The notes beneath the pieces are model-generated. The model had not been told where the DNA came from, ran no database searches, and saw nothing but the letters and a program-made list of their open reading frames with translations. A DNA stretch of 64,000 nucleotides from Pedobacter sp. SL55 (lineage in GTDB: Bacteria; Bacteroidota; Bacteroidia; Sphingobacteriales; Sphingobacteriaceae), in NCBI RefSeq assembly GCF_026625705.1, contig NZ_CP113059.1, positions 2,604,001 through 2,668,000 on the forward strand. The letters are read 5' to 3'. A program made the translations under genes and the position numbers. This document shows, piece by piece, positions 58,499-64,000 of this stretch (the first letter of the stretch is position 1; every line of letters begins with the position of its first letter).

Positions 58499-61057
58499 AT
58501 GAAGAAAAATTTATTTACACTACTGATGGTTGCTGGAGCGGTAACATTTGCCCACGCTCAACGCCCAACACAAGGTGGTGCGGTTCCGTCTGACAGTACC
58601 CGTAGAGCACCTGGTGCTATGGGAGGCGCTGCAGCGGCTGCAAAACCTAAGCCTTATGATCAAGTAATTACCAATAAAGCTCAAACTAGATTGGGTTTGG
58701 TAATCTCTCACAAAATTGAAGATAAGTATTTCTTTGAAATTGCCGATTCTGTGCTGAACAGAGATATTTTGGTAGTTAGCAGAGTATCAAAATCATCAGC
58801 TACGCTTAGAGATAACCAAGTTTATGCTGGCGATCAAATTGGTTCTTCGGTTATTCGCTTTGAGAAAGGACCAAACAACAAATTGTTTATCCGTAAAATT
58901 AGTTTTAGAGCGTACAGCCCAGATTCTACCTCTTCGATGTACAAGAACGTACAAAATTCTACCGTACAAAATATAGCTGCGTCATTTAACGTAGCGGCTT
59001 ATGCTAAAGATAATAAGGGGGTTGTTGTTGATGCTACAGATTTCATCAACAGTGATAACGATGTGTTTTATTTTTCTTCTCCAGCGGCTAAAACCAGATT
59101 TCGTTTAGGCGCTCAGCAGGCTGATAGAAGTTTTATCAACACGATCAAAACTTTTCCAACTAATACCGAGATTAACGTTACCAAAACTTACAGCATGAGC
59201 GCTGCGCCTACAACTGGTGGTGCTGGCGGTGGTATGATGGGCGGTGGCGCATCTGGCGGTTCTATCACTTTAGAACTTAATACATCGTTGGTAGCTTTGC
59301 CTAAAGTGCCAATGAGAGCAAGATATTTTGATCCTCGTGTAGGTTATTTTGCGGTTGGTTATACAGATTTCGATGCCAACCCACAAGGAGTTAAAGATTT
59401 AGAGTTGGTTAAACGTTGGAGATTAGAGCCTAAACCACAAGATATGGCTAAATACAAACGTGGCGAATTGGTAGAGCCTGCAAAACCAATTGTTTTCTAT
59501 ATTGACCCGGCTACACCTAAAAAATGGGTGCCATATTTAATTGCTGGTGTTAACGATTGGCAAAAAGCTTTTGAAAAAGCAGGTTTCAAAAATGCAGTTA
59601 TTGGTAAAATGGCGCCAACTAAAGCACAAGATTCTACTTGGAGCTTAGACGATGCCCGTAACTCGGCCATTGTTTACAAACCATCAGAAATTCCTAACGC
59701 TAGTGGACCAAGCATTTCAGATCCACGTACTGGCGAGATCATGGAAAGTCACATTAACTGGTACCACAACGTAATGAAGTTGGTACGCGATTGGTATTTC
59801 ATTCAAACTGCAGCAGTAGATAAGAGAGCTCGTACCGTAAACTTTAGCGATGAGTTAATGGGCGATTTGATCCGTTTTGTATCATCACACGAAGTTGGCC
59901 ATACTTTAGGTTTGCGCCACAACCACGGTTCTAGTTCTACTGTGCCTACAGAGAATTTACGTAACAAAAAATGGGTTGAAGAACATGGTCACACGCCATC
60001 TATCATGGATTATGCTCGTTTCAACTATGTGGCGCAACCAGAAGATAACATCTCTAAAGCAGGTTTATACCCACGCATTGGTGATTACGATAAATGGGCT
60101 ATTGAGTGGGGATACAGATACTTTCCAGATAGTAAAAACGTAACTTCTGATATGAAAATATTAGATAAAATGACGGTAGAAGCTGCTAAAAACAGACGTT
60201 TATGGTTCGGTACGGAAACCAATCCAGATGATCCGCACTCGCAAAGTGAAGATTTGAGCGACAATGCCATGAAAGCTAGTGATTATGGTATCAAGAACTT
60301 AAAAGTAATTTTAGCTAATCTTAAAACTTGGACTAAACAACCAGGCGAAAACTATGATGAGCTAGGTAACATGTACGGTCAATTAACTACTCAATTAGGT
60401 CGTTATATTGGTCACGTTAGTAAAAACGTAGGCGGTATCTACGAAAATCCAAAAACTGTAGATCAAGCAGGCTTAATTTATGAGCGTACACCAGCGGCAA
60501 CACAAAAAGAAGCCATGAACTGGTTAAATGCCCAAGTGTTTACTACGCCTAAATGGTTGTTAGACCAATCTATTTTAGATAACATTAACGAAAGCCCATT
60601 GGTAGTAGTTTCTAAATTGCAAAATGCTGCTTTAGGCCGTGTGGTATCTACAAGAGTATTAGGCAACTTAATTGCTGCTGAGGCTGCTGATGGTGCAACG
60701 GCTTACAAAATTTCTGATTTATTCAAAGATTTGAATGCTTCGATTTTTACCGAATTAAAAGGTGGTGCAGCTATTGATGTTTATCGTAGAAACTTGCAGA
60801 AAGCTTACGTAGACAGGTTGATTTCGGTTATTGCTCCTCCAGCCGCTCCATCTGGTTTAGCCGCTGCTTTTGGTGGTAGAGGTGGTGCGCCAAGTGGTTT
60901 ATCTGCTAGCCAAACCGATGCTGTTTCTGTAGTTAAAGGTCAGCTGCGTGAGTTAGATAAAGCAATCAAAGCCAATTCAACTTCAGATAGCTTAACTAAA
61001 TACCATTTAGAAGATTTATCTGATCGTATTGAGAGCGCTTTAGATAGCAAAAAGTAA
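58499..61057 (+). CDS. Secreted zinc metalloprotease (DUF5117/DUF5118 type)
   Basis: An 852-residue exported protein. The signal peptide is KNLFTLLMVAGAVTFAHAQ. A Gly/Ala-rich linker (about 20-50) leads to the DUF5118/5117 region with ITNKAQTRLGLVISHKIEDKYFFEIADSVL. The metzincin-type zinc site is FVSSHEVGHTLGLRHNHG near residue 464 (HExxHxxGxxHN), and the downstream Met-turn candidate is SIMDYARFNY. The C-terminal part is helical. Many Bacteroidetes carry several paralogues; substrates are unknown. ATG 58499 gives a normal signal peptide; the TTG just before it adds only one residue. Confidence 0.92.
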   Translation: MKKNLFTLLMVAGAVTFAHAQRPTQGGAVPSDSTRRAPGAMGGAAAAAKPKPYDQVITNKAQTRLGLVISHKIEDKYFFEIADSVLNRDILVVSRVSKSSATLRDNQVYAGDQIGSSVIRFEKGPNNKLFIRKISFRAYSPDSTSSMYKNVQNSTVQNIAASFNVAAYAKDNKGVVVDATDFINSDNDVFYFSSPAAKTRFRLGAQQADRSFINTIKTFPTNTEINVTKTYSMSAAPTTGGAGGGMMGGGASGGSITLELNTSLVALPKVPMRARYFDPRVGYFAVGYTDFDANPQGVKDLELVKRWRLEPKPQDMAKYKRGELVEPAKPIVFYIDPATPKKWVPYLIAGVNDWQKAFEKAGFKNAVIGKMAPTKAQDSTWSLDDARNSAIVYKPSEIPNASGPSISDPRTGEIMESHINWYHNVMKLVRDWYFIQTAAVDKRARTVNFSDELMGDLIRFVSSHEVGHTLGLRHNHGSSSTVPTENLRNKKWVEEHGHTPSIMDYARFNYVAQPEDNISKAGLYPRIGDYDKWAIEWGYRYFPDSKNVTSDMKILDKMTVEAAKNRRLWFGTETNPDDPHSQSEDLSDNAMKASDYGIKNLKVILANLKTWTKQPGENYDELGNMYGQLTTQLGRYIGHVSKNVGGIYENPKTVDQAGLIYERTPAATQKEAMNWLNAQVFTTPKWLLDQSILDNINESPLVVVSKLQNAALGRVVSTRVLGNLIAAEAADGATAYKISDLFKDLNASIFTELKGGAAIDVYRRNLQKAYVDRLISVIAPPAAPSGLAAAFGGRGGAPSGLSASQTDAVSVVKGQLRELDKAIKANSTSDSLTKYHLEDLSDRIESALDSKK

Positions 61058-61083
61058 GCAATAGCTTAGGTTTAAATTTTTTG

Positions 61084-61118
61084 AAATCCTCCGGTAGTTT
61101 TATCGGGGGATTTTTTTT
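61084..61118 (+). terminator. Terminator after the metalloprotease gene
   Basis: AAATCCTCCGGTA pairs with TATCGGGGGATTT (with G-T), followed by T residues. Confidence 0.85.
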
Positions 61119-61149
61119 ATTGAACAACTTTGAAAGACTGTTATTAGAG

Positions 61150-62226
61150 CTAAGTAACGAGCGATTTTAGGGGTTTAAATGCAGACAATATTCTAATTAG
61201 CAAATAGGAAACCAGATAAGTAACTAAAGCTAAACCAATAATATATAGGCAAAGAAATGCAGTAGAATTGGTATTGATTTTAAGCTGTGCGGTAAACCGA
61301 TATACGTAATGCAATACCAGCACATGTGCCAAGTAAATTCCGAAGCTATGTCTATCCAGATTTATTAAAGCTGTATTCGTCTTTTGTAGCCAGTTTTTGC
61401 CTAAAAGGAAAATACCAATAGCCATTAAACATACATTGGGCGATAGGTAGTTATAATACGTAATATTAAGCTGATTGGCGGTAACGCTTAGGTAGCTGGT
61501 AGATAAAAATGTTAAAGCTACGCCTAAAATAAATAACATAAAGTAGGCGTTGTTTCTACTAGGTTTAGCTTCTACATATTTATCAAGGTAATGGCCTAAT
61601 ACCAAGTAGCCAATATATTTGCTGAAATACAGTACCTCGATACTAGGAATATACTTAGCCATATCTGTATTGATGAAAAGCGTTATTGCCCACAATAATA
61701 GAAAATAGTGGAGCTCTTGTTTAGTGCTATTTTGTACCCATTTTCTAATGATAGGTACGAATAGATAAACGCCTAATATCATGTAGATGTACCAAAGGTG
61801 GTAATAGGTACCTTTCAATAATTTGTCTGCTAATATTTGGGTAAGTTGTGCAATCGAAAATTTTTGGAAGTTACCTGCGTAGATAAAAACGAAGTACACC
61901 ATACTCCAAAACAAAAAAGGCAGAAAAATTCGTTTCAGTCGCTTGCGTAGAAAGATGTTTAATGGTTCGTTGCGATCTAACAATACAGCGCCAGAAATCA
62001 TCACGAAAACAGGAACACCAAACCTTAGCATAGAATCTAGCAAGTTAGCCAACTGCCAAGAAGCAAAGCTGATTTTATTAAATTTGAGCACAAATGGAGC
62101 GGTAACGTGCAATACAATTACTGCAAAGGTAGCTATGTTTCTTAAGTTGCTGATGTAGTTTTTCAACGATTTTACTTTGTGGCAAAAGTAAGGATAATTT
62201 GCCTGCCAATATTTGAAAAGCGGCAT
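61150..62226 (-). CDS. Membrane acyltransferase (acyltransferase family 3)
   Basis: A 358-residue integral membrane protein with about ten hydrophobic helices. It shows the family opening NYISNLRNIATFAVIVLHVTAPFVL, with a conserved His shortly after an Arg/Asn-rich start, FGVPVFVMISGAVLLDR, RLKRIFLPFLFWSMVYFVF and YYHLWYIYMILGVYLFVPII (L-W-F/Y-I/L). The C-terminal FGIYLAHVLVLHYVY also fits. It would transfer an acyl group to a cell-surface glycan or lipid, but the substrate is unknown. The first 15 or so residues (MPLFKYWQANYPYF) may be extra; the ATG at 62226 is the only ATG in this stretch. It appears to be a single gene. Confidence 0.87.
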   Translation of the reverse strand: MPLFKYWQANYPYFCHKVKSLKNYISNLRNIATFAVIVLHVTAPFVLKFNKISFASWQLANLLDSMLRFGVPVFVMISGAVLLDRNEPLNIFLRKRLKRIFLPFLFWSMVYFVFIYAGNFQKFSIAQLTQILADKLLKGTYYHLWYIYMILGVYLFVPIIRKWVQNSTKQELHYFLLLWAITLFINTDMAKYIPSIEVLYFSKYIGYLVLGHYLDKYVEAKPSRNNAYFMLFILGVALTFLSTSYLSVTANQLNITYYNYLSPNVCLMAIGIFLLGKNWLQKTNTALINLDRHSFGIYLAHVLVLHYVYRFTAQLKINTNSTAFLCLYIIGLALVTYLVSYLLIRILSAFKPLKSLVT

Positions 62227-62233
62227 TAAGCCC

Positions 62234-62441
62234 TTTCAAAATTTATGTTTTTCTTTGAAGTTGATTTTACCGCAAAGTTTTTTAAGTATCGCTAAGAACG
62301 CGAAGTGTTGTAACGTAGTTTGTGTATTTGAAAAGCGACAAGTAAATCTTTTCGAAATTTAAGTTCTTGTTTGTAGTTGGCTTTACCGCAAAGTTTTTTA
62401 AGTATCGCTAAGAACGTAAAGTCTTGTAACGCAGTTTGTGT
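62234..62441. repeat. 92-base sequence repeated in tandem with a 24-base spacer
   Basis: Copies at 62234-62325 and 62350-62441 share long identical blocks such as TACCGCAAAGTTTTTTAAG and TATCGCTAAGAACG, differing at about ten scattered positions. No coding capacity. The 372-base gap 62227-62598 also holds short CAGTT/AACTG repeats near 62535-62590. Confidence 0.75.
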
Positions 62442-62598
62442 TTAAATAAGCCCTAAGGATATAAGGTGTTGAAGAGTACAGAGCGAAAAAAAGCAGGGCT
62501 TACATTGTTTAGATGTTACAGCCCTGCTTTTTAATTATCAGTTGGTAGTTATCAGTTGACAGTTCAATTTAACAATTAAACAGTTTAACAATTAACCC

Positions 62599-63444
62599 TT
62601 AATTCTTCATCATTTTCAAGAAAGTAGCCAACTTAGCTTTCATTTCTCTGCGGTCTACAATAAAATCTAAGAAACCGTGTTCCAATACAAACTCCGAAGT
62701 TTGAAAGCCTTTAGGCAAATCTTTTTTAATGGTTTCTTTAATTACACGAGGACCAGCGAAGCCAATCAGTGCTCCAGGTTCAGCAATATTAATATCGCCC
62801 AGCATAGCATACGAAGCTGTTACGCCACCCGTAGTTGGGTCGGTTAATAAAGAGATATAAGGGATTTTCGCCTGGTTTAACAAAGCTAGTTTTGCCGATG
62901 TTTTAGCCATTTGCATTAAAGAAAATGCAGCTTCCATCATACGTGCACCACCAGATTTAGAAATCATTAAGAAAGGGATTTTCTTTTTCAAGCTGTAATC
63001 GATAGATCTAGCGATTTTTTCGCCCACTACCGAGCCCATAGAACCACCAATAAAATTGAAATCCATACAGGCAATTACAATATCTTCGCCATCTATTTTA
63101 CCATAAGCAGAACGGATAGCATCTTTTAAACCTGTTTTTTTAGTGGTTTCGATAATCCTATCGGTATAAGGTTTGCTATCTATAAAGTGTAACGGGTCGC
63201 CAGAAGTTAAATTTTCATCAAGCTCTGTAAACTCGTTGTTATCAAAAAGTACGTGGAAATATTCTTTTGAACCTACGCGTAGGTGGTAGTTGCAGTATTG
63301 GCAAACCCACTTGCTTTCTTGAAGGTCGGCACTGTGAAGGGCTTTTTTACAGCTCGGACACTTGTTCCATAAGCCATCTGGAGCCTCTTTCTTTTCGTCG
63401 GTACTAGTGCTAATTCCTTTTTTCTCTCTTTTAAACCAAGACAT
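62599..63444 (-). CDS. accD: Acetyl-CoA carboxylase carboxyltransferase subunit beta
   Basis: The beta half of the carboxyltransferase that makes malonyl-CoA for fatty acid synthesis. Length is 281 aa. An N-terminal Cys4 zinc ribbon (CPSCKKAL at about 29-32 and CQYCNYHL at about 48-51) precedes the crotonase-fold core with [45 protein letters not shown] and [37 protein letters not shown]. The last is the canonical acyl-CoA-binding signature. It is divergent from the probable fba gene. Confidence 0.97.
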   Translation of the reverse strand: MSWFKREKKGISTSTDEKKEAPDGLWNKCPSCKKALHSADLQESKWVCQYCNYHLRVGSKEYFHVLFDNNEFTELDENLTSGDPLHFIDSKPYTDRIIETTKKTGLKDAIRSAYGKIDGEDIVIACMDFNFIGGSMGSVVGEKIARSIDYSLKKKIPFLMISKSGGARMMEAAFSLMQMAKTSAKLALLNQAKIPYISLLTDPTTGGVTASYAMLGDINIAEPGALIGFAGPRVIKETIKKDLPKGFQTSEFVLEHGFLDFIVDRREMKAKLATFLKMMKN

Positions 63445-63900
63445 GTGTATTTTTTAAAAATGCGACTACAAAGAAACGAAAAAAAAATTAACGCAAAGTG
63501 TTTTTAGGTACTAGGTATTAGTGGTCAGGGATTAGGTATTAGTGGTAGGGTTTAAAATGCAAGTGCTGTGCACAGGTTTAAGTTCCCGATGCGGTATTAG
63601 CTTTAACCAACCTTTAGCAAATGGGATAGAGGTTGGTCAAAGTTGTTAGTAGCAGAGGTTGGTGTTTATTAAACCCGATTGCAGTGTATCCCGATTTTCA
63701 TCGGGAGAAACGAAAAGCGGGACTAGCGGAACGTTTGGAAAACTGAAAGTGCTTTCTAAGGAAATAACCAACTATCAGTTATCAGTAACCAATTATCAAT
63801 TATCAATAATCAAATCTCAATAACCAATAACCAATAACCAATTAACCAAATGAACCAAAGCTAATGCTTAGTGTATAATTGACAATAAGTAAAATTTGAT
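63445..63900. other. Repeat-rich intergenic region between accD and the probable fba
   Basis: No gene. It contains a hairpin CCCGATTTTCATCGGG (63690-63705), the related phrase GCGGGACTAGCGGAAC, an inverted CCAACC/GGTTGG pair at 63608-63637, and a low-complexity run of ATCAGTT and AACCAAT units (63760-63850). Confidence 0.55.
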
Positions 63901-63908
63901 TACATTTG
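63901..63908 (+). promoter_or_regulatory. Promoter of the gene at the right edge
   Basis: TACATTTG with TTG (63879-63881) 19 bases upstream: a textbook Bacteroidetes promoter, 65 bases before the ATG at 63974. Confidence 0.65.
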
Positions 63909-63973
63909 TAAGAGAACACAAGTTGTTAGATTAATTTTCCTAACTTCGAAACAATAATAAAACTAAATATAAA

Positions 63974-64000
63974 ATGAGTTTAAAAGGCTACAAAGGCGTA
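63974..64000 (+). CDS. Probable class II fructose-bisphosphate aldolase, first nine codons
   Basis: ATG followed by SLKGYKGV, cut by the window end. Nine residues cannot identify a protein. The call rests on the position next to accD, where Bacteroidetes often carry the aldolase gene, and on a start (basic, G-V) compatible with that family. Treat as a hypothesis. The good promoter upstream supports a real gene start. Confidence 0.4.

Overview
The window reads as a chromosome segment from a Bacteroidota bacterium, most likely Sphingobacteriaceae (Pedobacter-like). The evidence is the TTG-N19-TAnnTTTG promoters, a Bacteroidetes-type GlmU-like protein, Mpl, the futalosine menaquinone enzyme MqnC, LytS/LytTR signalling, a CarboxypepD-reg/TonB receptor, type B ribosomal protein L31, and many dispersed palindromes of the kind seen in this phylum. 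The window is mostly housekeeping DNA with accessory insertions. No CRISPR array, prophage, complete insertion sequence or rRNA was found.

Layout. 1-4560 is the edge of a type II-C-like CRISPR-Cas locus: the first 13 codons of cas1, a full-length cas9 (1443 aa) and a divergently transcribed tracrRNA with promoter, anti-repeat, nexus and terminator. 4.7-9.8 kb holds rpmE2, a GlmU-like gene, tpiA, prmA, mpl and a small HTH regulator. 9.9-19 kb holds a GNAT-fold protein, an acidic peptide, a LytS-type propeller kinase with its LytTR regulator, two ferritin-like genes and mqnC. 19.4-28.5 kb holds an M16 protease pair, an mscS remnant, a broken OmpA-family gene with an exported partner, a phosphoesterase-PQQ propeller protein and a lipoprotein. 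28.8-35.8 kb holds guaB, a TonB-dependent receptor with an unusual leader, a LOG protein and cobA. 36.2-44.2 kb is a storage-carbohydrate cluster (glgA, glgC, GH15, otsA/otsB) interrupted by an unrelated hypothetical gene. 44.4-50.4 kb holds a BtuF-like protein, a split lipoprotein gene, tRNA-Leu, tig, an inserted four-helix-bundle gene, clpP and clpX. 50.5-64 kb holds AMP nucleosidase, sixA, polX, sppA, folK, an Hpt protein, a solo HsdR-N nuclease domain, holA, a zinc metalloprotease, an acyltransferase, accD and the start of a probable fba.

The most interesting signal is upstream of the TonB receptor. A 28-codon reading frame with three consecutive Cys codons lies 15 bases before the receptor start. 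Its Cys codons form one arm of a strong hairpin whose other arm lies just before the small ORF's stop codon. The same promoter carries a 17-base motif (TCTACTA-N2-T-N3-TAGA) that recurs at the cobA promoter 4.3 kb away. Siroheme made by CobA serves sulfite reduction, so I infer a cysteine/sulfur-responsive regulon that includes the receptor. Other notable points are the tracrRNA/cas9 edge, a PolX with eroded polymerase residues but an intact PHP exonuclease, a 159-bp MITE with perfect 17-bp TIRs and a 6-bp target duplication, a second ~90-bp TIR element present twice, and a group of genes whose promoter element lies 4-6 bases before the start codon.

Caution on quality. At least six genes (OmpA-like, glgA, otsA/otsB, btuF-like, the 45.3-kb lipoprotein gene and possibly the kinase start) are broken by 1-2-base indels, mostly in homopolymers. 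This may reflect consensus sequencing errors rather than true pseudogenes, so I describe both the fragments and the inferred intact products.
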